Counted from the first letter of the stretch, positions 10,111-23,699 are shown. The stretch is 64,000 bases of DNA from Synchiropus splendidus (GCF_027744825.2 NC_071336.1:22280501-22344500), one strand, 5' to 3'. Notes: generated from the sequence alone by a model not told the origin. Numbers and translations: made by a program.

Positions 10111-13100
10111 GTTAGAATTGTAATCTTTAATCAAAGCAAGGCCAGATATGGATTAGAAAAGTAACAAGGTGCGACTACACCAGGATTAGTCAAGTGTTGA
10201 CTCATCTGCTCAGTCGCCTCCTGCTTTGGAAGTCGTGCAAAATATTCCATGATCACTGTATTATTTATGGTATGTTGTTTTAGTTTAACAGGCTTGTAAA
10301 AGCATAATTCAGTTTTAAAACTGTTTTATATTCCCAGCACAGACACGCACACGTGCTCGGAGGGCAGTGGGACAAGCGGGCGTCCACTGCAGCCCAAATT
10401 AAAACACTTTACAGTTGGGCAGGACAGAAGACGGCCCCCGAGGCTTCTCAATTTCCTCCTACAGGGGGTCTCAACCCGGGATCAACTTTCATGTGGGCGA
10501 CTTCTTTGTTCCGTCAAGACCAGTCTCCCTCTCTCCCCCTTCCTCTGAGAATTTCACCACATGTGTGAATTAAACGAAAATCTCAAAGCATTAAACACAA
10601 ATCTAATCATGATAATAACATTATTATAATAATTTAAATGGCAGCTCTACTGCTACCAAGTTTGATATTCCACTTCCTTCACCCCTAATGATATATATAT
10701 ATATATATATTCCTCACTATGATGCTCTTGATCACCTTCACATTTCAAGCAACAGGCGGAGCTGCAACAAACAGGCTCATGACAGCTAAGACACTACGTA
10801 AGTCTCTTGCACACAAAGCAGATCATGTGTTCTGCAGCCCATCAGCGTCCAAATCTTCCTTTCCCGGTATTTGCATGGCAGAAATTTGAGTCTGCTAATG
10901 CTAAAGTTGGACAGAAGGGGATCAGCAGCAGATGGCTAATCGAGGACAAAATGACATAACATTAGCCTTTAAATGCCATGTACGCTAGCTTAACAAAGCA
11001 AAAGACTTTTCATGCATGTGTTCATTTTAATCCCGGGAGAGTTTTTCTCTTGAAAGTTCACGCTGAAAATGTGTAGCTTTGCTGGACGAGGCTTGGCTGT
11101 CAATTACACATGCTGACCTCTAGTTTAGACGGTTTCAAATGAATATTTGAGGAAAATAAAAGTGTCTGTCCTTTAAGGTTTCTGCAGCTATGGAATGCAG
11201 CTACGGCGTGACGAAGACAAAGAAAAGAAACAAAAGCATGTGGACAGTGGGAGTCCTGATGTGTGTGTGTGTCCAGGCAGAAACATATAGCCGTGCATCC
11301 TGTGCTCCATCATGATTAGCCGCCATTATCAGCGGCCGACTCTTGCTGCCAATCAGAGCGAATTATTCTGCTGTGAATCGACCTGCAGGCTGTTGACCGG
11401 TGCCTGTTTTCTTTTAAGCAGAAACAACAGCAAGTCTGATTTCATTTCCTCGCCCCTCTGTCATCCCTCCATTGATTGGCTCCTGTGCTTTCAACTAGAA
11501 CCTTTCTTTCATCAAAGCCACACTGCATTATTTCCAACACCATCTCCCTTCGCTGTTTTTCTTTATACGCCCTTCTTGTGAAACCTGAACGCTGGTATGT
11601 GTTTGCTGTGCTGTGTGTGTGTGTGCGCCTGAGAATATGTGTGCAGGGTTCTGGGCAGCAGAACCATACTAATGTTCATTGATAGGAAAATCAATGGTGC
11701 ATTGATCCAAGACTTGGCTTTGAGAGAGAGTAGGGAGTGAGATTGTTAAGGGAAGGAAGTGTGAAGCGACAGAAAGAGAAGGAAGGAAAGGATTAGGCCG
11801 AGGAGCAAAGAGAAACTCCTGCAGGCTTCTGCTAGTCTGACAGAGGTCCAAGTCCAGGCGGCTGCTGTGGAGTTTGGCTAACAACCTGTCGAGGCCTAAC
11901 AATCCTCTCCCGGTGTCGTGCAGAACCGCTCTCTCGAGTGGGACGAACAAGCCTCCAATGGGACCAGAGAGGGAAAAGAAGAGGAGGGAGAAAATCAATT
12001 TTCCCAGACGGAGGCAGACCGGTCTAATGGAGGTCTCACAGAAGAGGGGACATATTTTCCTCTGATTACCTCCTGTAGCCTCTCTGGCAGAGCTTCAAAG
12101 CAGCATCATGACAACGGCCCTGCTTGTGCGACCTTTGCGGACAATCTGCGGGTCTAGCTGCTCCGTTCCTCCAGTGGCAATCACAGCGAATTCAAAATCA
12201 CTGAATCAAGCAGGAAACGCACTGTGACCTGATTTCAAAAGTACCTGGATTTAATAAGAAAAACTCAAAATTTCGCTCTCAAGGCATACTTGTCTGCTTC
12301 GGCTGAAATAAGCGAACAACGTTTTCCATTAACCAGGTGAAATCAAGTATTACGGAAGGAATTTTTGTCATTAATGTTCCATCAAAGCTGAGGGGAGACG
12401 AGGGGCAGGAGCAGGACCAGACAGATGACACCATCTGACCAGATCTGTGCGTTCAATTTCCTGGGTGGATTCGTGTGTGTCCAGTGTCCAGTGAAGGATA
12501 GGAGGGGTGTCATGTTTTATGCTCAAATAAATGTTTAGAACTGACCACAGCCTCGTTTTGTTCAGTAAATAATTCTGCAAGAAAAAAAAAACATCATGTT
12601 GTCATGAGAGGAAAATCACATATGAAAATGGTGTAAATTGTCACCAAGTTACTGAAATAAAATGTGTCGTGTATTTATGGAATGTAACTTCATGACAAAG
12701 CAATTATATTCTATTTTTGTAATGTATGAAATAAAGAAATTTTTGCAGCCTGAAAATGTCAAATGTATTTTCAGGTATTTTGTTAGGCACACATTTTAAC
12801 AAAAACGATAAACATGAAATATTCTGTCAAAACAATAAAAAACATCTGTCATAAAAATTGCATCATGATGGGTTGTAGACGTGTCTTGTCACCAAACGCT
12901 CTGTGTTTGAGTCTAGACTCGCTGAAATATACTGGATTCTAATCTGGTCCTTCCTAATCTCTCCCAGTGAAAACCCAAGCCTCTGTAACATTGACACTTC
13001 AGTTTTAGCTACTTGTCTTTGTGTCAGAGCTACTTTCTCTGAAGCACATCATGGCAGGACTCACTACTGAGCAACTCTTACTTCTAGCAGGTGGTATTCT

Positions 13101-14100
13101 GTATCCCTCATGATCTCAAATCTTACTCCTACTCTATGCACACTAAAGAATTATGAATTTTTATTGGCATTACTCCTACGACCAAAAACAAGACAGTGGC
13201 ATCCATCAGGAATAATATTTGAACTAGAATGTATCACAAAGGCACAGCGATATGACAGTCACAATTTTGCTTTTATGTTTCGTAGTACAAGTTTTATATT
13301 TTTATATATTCCTGTGTCTTGCTATCTAAAATATGGCTGTAGTGGAAGTCAGTCTGCAGTCTACATCTCAGTCCCTGGAGAGTCTCTAGACACCTGTCCA
13401 AGCTCTGTGTTTGGAGCCCTCAATGGTGTGAAACGTTGATAACATGATCAGCATTGTCATCGCTGTGTTTTCATGCCGTAAATGTAAGCAAACAAAAATG
13501 CCCTCGCTGCCCTGGCCTGGTTCAGGATGAGCAGCACATGAATCACTGGGCCAGAAAAGAGGACTCCTAAGTCCATGATGGAGCTCCTTTGTGCTAATTA
13601 AACTGCTCCACAGTTGAGCCAACGCTGCGTCTTCTCTCCCAGAATGTATGAAAAGCTATTAAAGGTAGCTAAAGGAGAGAGAAAGAACTGTCCGCCTGTC
13701 GCTCTGCATTACTGTTCCTCTGTCACTGCCTGTCTGTCTGGCTGGCTCTTTGTGCGTTCCTGTCTCTCGTCCTGTCTTTCCGAGGCCTGTGAGGTGAAAG
13801 TGGCTTCCATGGCAACGGCACACACACTGTTTATGCCACGACATCTCACTTCATCACAAGCTGTTGATGGCTTTGATTTGCATGCTTGTCTGCGCTAGTG
13901 TGTGTGTGACAGAGAGAGACCCCCATTATTCCCTCATTTCTCTGGATTACCCCCCAAAACACCAAGCAGGCAGGCTCCACACATGCAGGTAGGCTCGGCA
14001 CTTGAGGGAGAGGGGTTAAAACTTCATCAGTCCTGGCTTCATTTCAACTTTCCAGAGCAACACCGAACACCGACACTCTGGTCTCCAAGACTGAGAACAT
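10111..14100. other. Intergenic DNA, no supported gene
   Basis: Mostly unique-looking sequence with a (TA)10 tract at 10691-10710. The plus-strand frame 11918-12157 (79 codons; acidic, with runs of E, G and S/T) is somewhat protein-like, but it has no convincing splice sites or family match. About 11000-12200 has balanced composition with motifs such as TAATGATTAG-like cores and could hold regulatory elements. Confidence 0.5.
10691..10710. repeat. (AT)10 microsatellite
   Basis: Pure dinucleotide tract. Confidence 0.9.
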
Positions 14101-14470
14101 AGATTTAATCGCTAATTTCCCCGCCCTGCAGCCGAAACAGTTCAGTTAACCACCTAAATTAGCAACAGAAACAATGATTATGACTTCTTTTCACCAAAAC
14201 CAGTCACCACCAATTAGTGCAGTGGGGGTGGAGGGGACAAGAGTGGAGGAGGGGGGGGGGGGCTGGCTATAGCCGGACCTCCTGCTGGGCAGAGATGGGG
14301 AGGAGGGGGGTCAACTCCATACCAGGAAATCCATTAGGGCAGCAAGCGGTGTCAGTGGTTTTTAAAAATTCCTCATTAGGTGTAATTTCTAAATGACAAT
14401 CAGCATGAGCAGAATGAGACGCGCGGATCTGACCGGCTCATTAGGATAATCAGGGTAATGGTCTGATTTG
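14100..14470. promoter_or_regulatory. Candidate conserved noncoding element rich in homeodomain cores
   Basis: Several TAAT/ATTA-type cores (CTAATTT, CAATTAGTG, CATTAGG, CTCATTAGG) and an AACAATGATTATGA stretch occur within 370 bp of balanced-composition DNA, split by a G-rich tract at about 14220-14310. Such clusters are typical of vertebrate developmental enhancers. No coding potential is seen. Conservation cannot be judged from one genome. Confidence 0.3.
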
Positions 14471-14710
14471 TGTGTGTGAGAGAGACAGAGTGTGTGCTGG
14501 ACCAGGACAAGGGGGAAAGAGCAGGCTGGAATGTTTTGGGCTTTCACATTCTCTCGATGCCCGAAAGTGGGGAGAATTGAAAACCTGCAGCTTGGAGGGC
14601 GACGTATGGAAACCATTCCTGATGTCATCGGACCTTTCCCGCACTCCAGTTTGGTCCTCTAGCAGGCGCTTCTTGCCCATTGGCTACACGCATGTCACAT
14701 GAGTACAAGC

Positions 14711-17700
14711 AGGAAGAACTCACCCCTCTGTCTGGTTGCAAAAAAATACTATTGCTGACACATACACATATGTTGTATTGGTTAGAGTTATTAAAGTCTG
14801 TGTGGTCACTCATAACTCAGCTGTATAGATTGGCTAGAAATGACTGGCAACCCAGGCTCCATGCTAGTTAGCAACACAGCTAAATCAAGCTCCCTTTATT
14901 TCAATGTACTTTACGGTTATGGTTAGTGTACCATACATGTTGAAGTCTGTCTTCGGTTCAACAGTTTCATGCGGGCTTCGTCCAGAAATAGCAGGTGTTA
15001 GCACGGTGATCAAAGGCAATAATTCTGTTTTGTCAACTGCCATGTAAACATGGTCAATGACAACGTGGAACTTTTTGAAGCGTGCTAAAGAGATTCAATG
15101 CTCCGCAGTACAGGAGGCAGCTGTTCACTGAGCTACTTACCTTCAAAGTCAGAAAAATACAAACAATGCAATTTTCTCCGTGATGTTGTGCAACGTCCTC
15201 GGACATATCACTGACAGTAGTTGACATCAAAAGCATCAAACAGCTTGCCCATCATGGAGCTGCACGCAAGACTGAGCAGGTTTATTTCAAAACAGTTGGA
15301 TCGGTGGTCCACTAAGCCAAATACTGAAGTCATGTGTGCATAAAGTCCTGAGTAAAGAAAAACCCCAGATCCAGACAGTGATCTGGACAAACCCCAGAAA
15401 CATGTGGTCCCCCTGACACCTGTTAATGCTTTCAAAGAAACAGGGGAATAAACGCTGTCAGAAACATAGTCTGCTAAGTCTTTGTGCAAGCCATTCTCAC
15501 TCTCATGGTGCAATTCACTGACATTGGAGAAGTGCACTTTTGTGTCCTGTGGTGACGCGAAGTCAGTCTTCCGAGTTGCATGTTGACACATAGGTGTTTC
15601 ATTCTTCAGCCACCTTCAACACCTTGATCGTGAGTCCTCACAAGAGGAGACAACATTCCTGCATGGTCACTAAGTAAGTAGGGTTCACGCGCACGACGAT
15701 GATCTAATGTGTGACTCTGTGCTTTAGATGCTCAACATCTATCAATCTTGTAACACAAAGTCAACAATTTATTATTAACTTTATTCATAAACTTACAAGT
15801 TTTATCCAGAAACCAGCCAAAGGAAGCGTGTTGATGGTGATGACAGCTCCATGATGGTGACACTGAAGCGCTGACTGAGTTCAATATATGAGACCGAAAC
15901 GTCTTTCTGTTTCTCTTCATTCTTAACTGTCAGAGAGAAGGGAAAATAATGGGTTAAGGACTGATTGCAGAGGAGTTGTAAATGTTTAAAAAACAATAAA
16001 AAACAGAATAGCTGATGAGACTGAAAAACTCATGGTATGCAGCGTAACCTGCTGTGATGCTGCAATAACCTAAATAATATGCAAAATAATTCCAAAATAA
16101 TGGAGCAACGGCAAGCTGAGGGACTTAAACTAATTTACTGTGTTGAATATTCCGAAAATGATCTGTGCTCTATACATGGATGTGACCATGAAACACATTA
16201 AGAGAAACAAGTGGAATGTACCAGATGGTTCTTTGCCAGACAATGGCAAATTGGTTTTAGGTTCCCTTGATATCCCTCATATCACAGTAAACGGGAAACA
16301 AAAACAAGCATAAAACTATGCATTTAATGGCATGAGTAGGGACCTGATGTAAAGGTATATTTTTCATGTTAAGTCTATATTGGGGTGCTGGTGAGGTGTG
16401 TGTGCAGATAACCAGCAAAGAGGTGGAATATGAGGAGGGGGATACACAGAGATAGAGAAAGGGAGATGGGGCCTCTGTGAGGGACAGAGGAGGGGACGCT
16501 ACCGGGGACGGGGGGGCAGGATGGAGGGAAGGAGAAGAGGTTAATTTGCACATATTAGAGAGGGCAGGATTTTTCATTAAAAAGAGATTGAAGTTGATAT
16601 ATGCCTGTGCGCTCCTGACACACTGTACACTCTGATTGTGTTAAGTCCTTGACAGAACAAAAGACCCCCCCACTCAAGTATTTTCTCTCTTCTCTCCCTC
16701 ACTCTTTCCCTCTAATAGTCAAAATTACACATTCACTGATCACATTTTGCTGCTATATATCTATATATCTATATATATATAGATATATAGATATGAAGCA
16801 GTTTCCAGGTGATCATGTGGAGTCGATGAGTCAGTATAAGAATCGATGTGTGATACAATGGGGAGCCTAAGTCACACCCATCTACTTCCGCCTCATGGGA
16901 CTGTAAATTAACAAAAAATATGAGTGAGAGTCAATGGAGAGATAAAAGTGATTTTCTGATCTAGCTTGAAATGTGATCCACATCTGATGTCAGTAAATGT
17001 GAAAGATACATTCTAATGCCATGAGAGCACGGCTTTTTGACCGACATCAGAAGTCACTTTAGGTTTTGTGTGAGATGTAGGAGCCAACTACAATGCAGGC
17101 TCTCACTCAATAGTCGGTAGAGTGACAGCCAGGATGCAGGAATGGCCTGCTTAATTCTAAAGCATACTTCCACTTCAAGCCAGCCCTACTGAAACTAGTA
17201 TGATAGGTGGGTACGAAAATCGTCACCACAAATCTTGGCTCAGGACACGCGAAAGCACGTTGACAAGCGCAGGGATGTCTGCATTCTTTCATCAGCATCA
17301 AGGTGAAATTTGGTGTCTTGGTTGTGCTCCGTCTTCTGTATAATGCAGAGTGAAATGTAGATCCAACTGCGATGAAAATAGATTGATCGGTAGAGGGTGA
17401 GTGACGGTATTTTAAGGAGCAGCTATAGCTGAAAGGCAACTGTTCCACTCCAGTGCTCATCCAGGGTGGCTGGTTTTTGGGCTTCCACCTTGGGCAAAGT
17501 TCTACACAACAGGAACAATAACAACAACTGTTCGTCTCTCTTGATCCGATGTTGGGGACACATGCCACTGGAATAAATGGCTGGCGTTCTTGACCAGCCT
17601 TTCTTTTTATCTCTAGTTTCCCCAGGCAACATCTGTCGCTCCTCGCTGGAGGGTTATACCTGAACTTTAACCTCCGTTAAGGAAGGCCTTGAAACCTGTT

Positions 17701-20236
17701 TGGTACAAACATGCTTACTTCAGCCAGCATGCACGAGGAGAAGTGAGTATTGATCGGTGATAGATAGATAAACCTGGTGGACTGATAAGAAGGTCACATT
17801 AGATGTTTGTCCAGGCAGTGGAGAGATTAAATCACAATGAGACTCTCTGTCCTTGGATCCAATCCCTAAACCTTTGTATGAGTTTAGTGGTTGACTTCAA
17901 TCCACTATGCTGCATTGATTAACGTGCCTCATCGTGCAAGTGGTTGACTCCATTCTTTGCTTTCACATTTCTAAATGCGAATAAATAAAAAAATACTCTG
18001 AACATTCACATGAATATCTTAGTAGAGGGTCACCAAAATCATATCTAGATTGGAAACAAGACCAATGAAAGCATCTGTTGGGATCAAATTGATTTTGAAC
18101 GTTTGTATGAAGAGAAGGAACTCATGACATGTTTTAATAGAAGTCTTTGTTGATTTCAACTGTAAGTTCATGGGACTTTTTTTTTTTCTACCACGATAAT
18201 AAACGGCAAATGCTAAAACTAGCTTTTTGTCACTCTGACAAATTAACAGTTTAAAGTGAAATTAAGTGGATGAAAAATAAAATTCTCTTCTGAAATTATG
18301 AACCTCCAAAATTGTGAGTAAAAAAGACAATGTATGTCGTTTTGATCCATGTCAAAGTCTTCAGCAGCTCGAGGCCTGCAGGCTGGATATACTTCCTGGA
18401 AATCTGCAGCAACAGTTGAAGACCTCATAGCAGAACGAGTTTCTGTGTGAGTGATGGTCCTCTACCAGAGTCCCTTCATAATTATTGTCCCCGTATTCCC
18501 TGTATTTAAAGATCTGACATGTATTCTCATGCTCTTTAGAATGTTTTCAATATTGCAATATGATTTAAGGGTTTTCTCCCAGTGAAGACAAACATTTGTG
18601 AATGTGTCATACAAGATGGCAGTGATGAGGTGTGTTGAGCTAAATTCACTGTAAAGAAGAAGTCAAAAAAAGACATTTTTGATCTTTCTGACCTATTCTA
18701 ATTATAACCAATGTAGCTGGAGACGTTCACTCCAGGCCAGTAGGGGCAGCAGATTACCTTAAACACATTGACTTGCCAAACGCCTACTTTTAAATGATCA
18801 ATTCTGTATAACCAGAGGCTGTTAACTTGTTTTGTCTTGAAATCTGGTCATTGATAAAATGCTACTGTAAAATGTAAAATATAAAGTTGTTTATCATTAT
18901 GCTGGATCCTTTCACTAGTTATTTCTAATTATTTCTGGAAAACTGGTTGTAACAGACGTAGCTTTTCCAAGGAAGAAAATACATTTGATTAGTTTTAAAA
19001 GGCATTTTGACCTATCCAATGCAAATATACATTCTGTATCACAAACAAATGTAGCTTTGCTCTTATAAAGCGCAGCACTTTCTTAAGACATCAGGAGCAT
19101 GAAAAGAGAACTAAAAGCACACAACTGTAAATGATACATCAAGACAACACTTTCTCTCTTATTGCAGTGTTGTAGGTCACAATCATGAGAAAACCAAGCG
19201 ACAAATGATGATAATGACAGGATATACTCCAAAAAAGCTCCACACATGAAAACAGTTGTATCAAGTCTGCACATGTGTTCTAAATTCACATGTGACAACG
19301 GTTACACCCCTGAGACATGTGGACCCTTGTTGTCGTTACTTTTAACTGGAGTGAGTCTGCACAGGTGCCGGCCACTGACCGAGGTCCAGTTCTGGGGACA
19401 ATTACTGCAAAGTCTCTCTCAGATTCAGAACCAGAGTTGCCAAAGCAGCATGTGTATGTATGAGGGCTCCGTGTTTGTGGGCCACTGTGAGCAGGGTCTC
19501 AAGGGTCCGGAGATTATGTCGACAAAAGGTGCACCTGGTGCTTTAGATTGAGTTTCTCTCTCCGGCTCCATCCCCCTCTCCGATAGTCCTCGGGCCGACG
19601 TTACACCGGGACTTTTAAAAGATTAGACGGCTGCTTTTAGATTCAGATTCCACTAATGCACTCCAACAGGAGACCAACACTAATGGAGAACATTGTGTCT
19701 TTAGACATAAACATGAGAGGAGTTTGATACAATTGTTGATCCTCAGCAATTTTGACGTGGGGCTGGAGGGGAGAATGAGTTCTTACCTTTGAAATATCTG
19801 ATGAATGAAATATTTGTATTTGACGACCAAATTTGTACTTTTATGTCAGTCTTGACCAGAAGTGGGCAATGACATTTTACGTCTGATACTTCCAGTAGCA
19901 GAAGGAGTCAGGCCATTCGCTCAGAGAGATGGTCAACACCTCACACACTCCTCAAGTTCTTGGAGACTGTGAGTCCAAAAACAAGCACAGAGGCTCAGCG
20001 GTTCACGATTGCTGTTTTTCTTTTGGATTATTAGATTATATTCTCTTGTTTAGGCTCAAGTGCTCCAGACGCTGCAGCTGTTTCCACGCCTGACTCTTAG
20101 CAAGTGACGTCGCGGTCAAGTGTACAACCACTGGAGTGTGTGTGAAAGTTTGAACTGGTAGTGAGCTAATGTGCATGTGTGTTGTCAGTGCTGTGACCGC
20201 ATGTGTGCGTCTGTCTCACACAATGGGGAAGACTAG
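14711..20236. other. Intergenic DNA, no supported gene
   Basis: The longest open frames are 15208-15591 minus (127 codons) and 17107-17568 minus (153 codons). Neither resembles a family I know, and frames of this length are expected by chance in 64 kb. A perfect AT palindrome lies at 16757-16794. About 19560-19700 has balanced composition with CpGs and TAATG motifs and might be regulatory. Confidence 0.5.
16757..16794. repeat. Perfect 38-bp AT-rich palindrome
   Basis: The 14-bp arm 16757-16770 (ATATCTATATATCT) is exactly complementary to 16781-16794. The (AT)5 centre is itself palindromic, so the whole tract can extrude as a cruciform. It probably arose by microsatellite expansion. Confidence 0.85.
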
Positions 20237-20301
20237 TTTATTATAATTGGGTTAAAGTTGGTTGAAGAGTCATGGTTAAGTTTAGCCATTTGTTTTGGAT
20301 G
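20237..20301 (-). repeat. Dispersed MITE-like repeat, partial copy
   Basis: The segment TTTATTATAATTGGGT followed by GTTAAG and TTTTGGATG matches, in the same order, the full copy at 29948-30183 around 30057-30125. Only the interior survives; both GTGAGGAC ends are missing. Confidence 0.6.
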
Positions 20302-20963
20302 AGAGAGAGCAATTATGGGAGCTTGTGTGTTTGCCACGTTTGTCTGTGCATTGCTTTTTAAACGTGCACGCTTTCTTTAACACGCCTGACTTTTACCCTG
20401 AGTTTGTCAAACAGTCTTGGATTGGTTTGTGTGTAAGGTCATGTGTGTATGTTGTGTAGTTGTGTGCGTCACTCATCACACTATGATGGTCGGTCTGTTT
20501 CTACTGATATATGTTTTGGTGAGCTAACTTTGTCTCCGTGTGTCTCCAGTCAGTCATGTGTGTGTTTAATCTTACTGTACACATACACACATCCCAGTCA
20601 TGTTAATAAACACACAAACTATCACATTACTACTAATATACCGTCACAATCGTAAACTAGTGCTATACATGAAGATAAACTTGTATCTCTCTCGCATACA
20701 CACACGCACAAAATCGTCACGGTGAACCAGCAACAATGCTATCGCTCGGTGTCCTTCCAAAGTTAAGCATGATATTGTGTGCATCAGAAGTGATCCCCAC
20801 TCACCCCCACCCCACCGTTCGCCCCTTCTCTCTCCCAACTTCCAAAACACACACCAACCGCCCAGGGGTCTCCAGTCCGCATAATAAATGAGGCCTATGG
20901 ATAGGTGGAGGAGAGGGGGCTCGCCAGCACACACACACACACATAAGTTTGTATTTATGTCCC

Positions 20964-21151
20964 TGTGAGGACATGGTGAAGTCTCTCATAACCTTTTCCC
21001 CAGCCTCTCACCCTAAACCTAACCATCCAAAACTAATGGCTAACCTTAACCAGGACCGGAAACCAAACTTTACCCAATTATTTTGAAGTTTTAACCCTAA
21101 AATTTGGCTAACTAAGAAAAAGCTTTTCCCCCCCCGAAATTGGTCCTCACA
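20964..21151 (+). mobile_element. Dispersed MITE-like repeat, full copy
   Basis: The copy starts TGTGAGGAC and ends GTCCTCACA, an exact 9-bp inverted terminal repeat. The interior carries the family blocks CCCCAGCCTCTCACCC, TAACCATCCAAAAC and TTAACCAGGAC. CA-rich microsatellites flank it on both sides. At about 188 bp with no coding capacity it looks like a MITE or similar short dispersed element. I cannot assign a superfamily. Confidence 0.65.
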
Positions 21152-21684
21152 AGAACACACGGCACGTGCGCCACCACACACACACGCACAAACACATTGG
21201 TGAGTAGAATTATGCAGCCTGGTCTGTACCAGTGAACAGCTGTTGCTGGTGCAGTAATCCCACTTCTCTTTTACATACTTGTTCCTCAATTATTCCTGAT
21301 TGCAGCAGTCGCTCCAACGTGACGGCTAGAACCTAAATTAGCTCCATTTTTCTCCTCAATGTGCTCTATTCAGGTGTCCTTGCGCCAGGCACTGCTCTCC
21401 TCCCTATGAGCCGTTATAAATGAACTTGCCAGTGAATTTCAGAGAGCGCACGTTTCATTACAAGGACCCACGACATGAACGATCGTTTTGGAAGTAATTA
21501 TCAGTAATGATCTGCCGCTGACGGATCTTTTTTACCTGATAATCAAATGTCTCCGATCTATATCCCCCTATATACTGAATTTACCTGAGAAAATGAGTGG
21601 TTAATCTGTCAATTAGAACAGACAGTTCTGATCTTATGTGCATAAATGTGCACCTGAAAACTGTATTATTATACAACGTTGGAG

Positions 21685-21761
<77 letters not shown>

Positions 21762-22640
21762 TTTGGCATTAAAAAACATAAATTAATGAATTCTGAGATC
21801 AATGACAGTAACACAAAAATAACATGTCTTTCATAATGGGAAAAACATCATTAATACAGCACACACATTTAGCATAATGGAACCTTATTTACCTCATACA
21901 CACAATGGGTGAATATATTCATTGTTCATTGAGAAAAAGGGTGTGTGATTGTAATAGACACTAAATATGGCTCGCTCTTCATTTAACGTATTAAATAGTA
22001 TTTAATATTTGTAAAAACAAATGTCGTGTCATTTTGTGTGAATGATGTTTCTGTTCATTAGATGACACTTGATTGTGAGCTCACTAGCAACTTGCAATAT
22101 ATTTTCATTTCCCATATTTTCCAAATGACATACATGACAATAATACTCAAACAGCAAGTAAGGTTAAAAACGCATCGGGGTAAAACTGCATTTGGGAAAA
22201 CAACATGGCACCACATAGCAGGAATGTGGTCAGAGTGATTTTAATTGACTGTATACATAATTTAGTACACTGGGTTCAGGTCATGTGGTGAAACCGCTGC
22301 AGTTGTGTACTGTTCAATGGTCCAGACTGGAGGTCTCCACCTCAGACCAGACAAGGACGTGTGTTATCGCGGGCTTTCTAAACATAAACCCACACGTATG
22401 GTGATTGGAATGATGGTTTCAAAGATTTGTATTTAAGTTCTATAGTAGACGTAGTCAAGATAATCTTGAATTATAACCTCGTAAATTACTATATTACATT
22501 GACATTTTTAATCACCGCACTATGTTCGACGCATTCAAATCGTCGCTAAAAGCACAGCAATTACAATGAGTATAGTCAGATACATGAAGCGCAAAGGGTT
22601 GTATTGTTATACACTGGTCTCCTCGAAATCGGCCAGAAAA
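21152..22640. other. Intergenic DNA with (TA)n, nothing else recognised
   Basis: AT-rich sequence with a long TA tract at 21688-21758. No gene or transposon end is recognised. Confidence 0.6.
21688..21758. repeat. (TA)35 microsatellite
   Basis: An uninterrupted 71-bp alternating TA tract; open frames reading repeated Tyr-Ile across it are artefacts. Confidence 0.95.
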
Positions 22641-23050
22641 CATGTGCCTATTGTTTTCGCAACAGCTCGGCAGAGCGACGCTCGAGCGTGTTTGCAGCTG
22701 AAGCTAATACCAGCCGCGGAGCTGCATTTCCCCTCGACACGAAAGGGGAAAAGCAGACTTGAGAAAACCATTCATTTCGGTTTAATCGCAGTAAATGCGA
22801 ATAAAATGAGTCTTTCACAAACAGCGGAGTTGTTCTTTGATAGAAGTTTATTTAGGTTTTGCGTTTGGGGGGAATTTCTTTTTTCTAGCGTGTGTCGCGG
22901 TCACCGGTGAGTGACGGCGGGCTGCCCGGGTGGAGCGTCACTGGAGGCGGCGTGGAGATCGACGGAGGCACCGCTGACTCCCGGGAAGACGACGCCAGCG
23001 ACAGCGGCGACGACCGGCCATTTTTACGACTTGACCACAATTATAATGAC
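22640..23050. promoter_or_regulatory. Third orphan CpG-dense island
   Basis: CpGs cluster from about 22645 (CTCGGCAGAGCGACGCTCGA) to 23035 (AGCGACAGCGGCGACGACCG) within AT-rich flanks. On the plus strand a T-rich tract ending TTTTTTCTAG is followed within 20 bp by the donor-like CCGGTGAGTGACG, and a frame continues GLPGWSVTGGGVEIDGG with an acidic SREDDASDSGDDRP segment before a stop near 23064. This could be a promoter with a small 5' exon, but no family match supports a gene. Confidence 0.4.
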
Positions 23051-23699
23051 GTTGCGTTTGTTTGATTACACAATTTATCGAACAAACCGAACCACTACGA
23101 AAATGTATACAACTACATTTCATACATTTACGTAATAAGACAGACCTAGACGTTGTTTGAACTCAATTTACTCAATTGAAAATATCTTTTGATGCAAAGT
23201 TACGTCATACTTGGGGTTAAAATATCAGAATCAGAATCAAATATTTTTTTTTTCTTTACATTATCATTTAATTTATTCTAAATGTAAAATTAAAAACATT
23301 TAAACAAAACAGTGAATGTGTAATCGTGTTATTTATGGGGAAAAACACATGACAAGTACAGCAAAATTCGACTTTTAAAATAATAACTTCAATATTTACC
23401 ATTTTCGCCTCTTTGGGGTCTTCAATCACATGACGCTAGGTTAGTTGTCTTTGTGGCTGCCCAACTAGAAATCAAAGTATGGAGTCACACTATAGAGCAG
23501 TTTGGCCACGACTCGCAATATGAAGATTTGTGCAAAATGACCATGATCTTAACCATAAGATACTCTTCTTTGTTTGCTGTTTAGAATAATCACTATAACA
23601 CAGCATTTCAAATATCTTCATCAAAACCAAATTCATGTTGTGTCAAACAACAATCCGTACTATTTGTTAATGTCTGCACGCCTCAAAGAATATTCTATA

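Noticed and set aside
14441..14459. TTAGGATAATCAGGGTAATG resembles the I-SceI homing site
   Set aside because: It differs from the 18-bp site by one deletion and one insertion; nothing nearby suggests a homing element, so it is coincidence.
15208..15591. 127-codon minus-strand open frame
   Set aside because: No domain or homology recognised and length within chance expectation.
17107..17568. 153-codon minus-strand open frame
   Set aside because: No recognisable domain, splice context or family; frames of this size are expected by chance in six frames of 64 kb.
18738..18756. CTCF-like GGCCAGTAGGGGCAGCAG
   Set aside because: One G is missing from the spacing of the consensus core, and the surrounding DNA is ordinary AT-rich sequence.
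22911..23135. Possible dnajc1 first exon (frame begins MTAGCPGG, like human MTAPCSQP)
   Set aside because: The similarity stops after a few residues; no signal peptide or J-domain follows.
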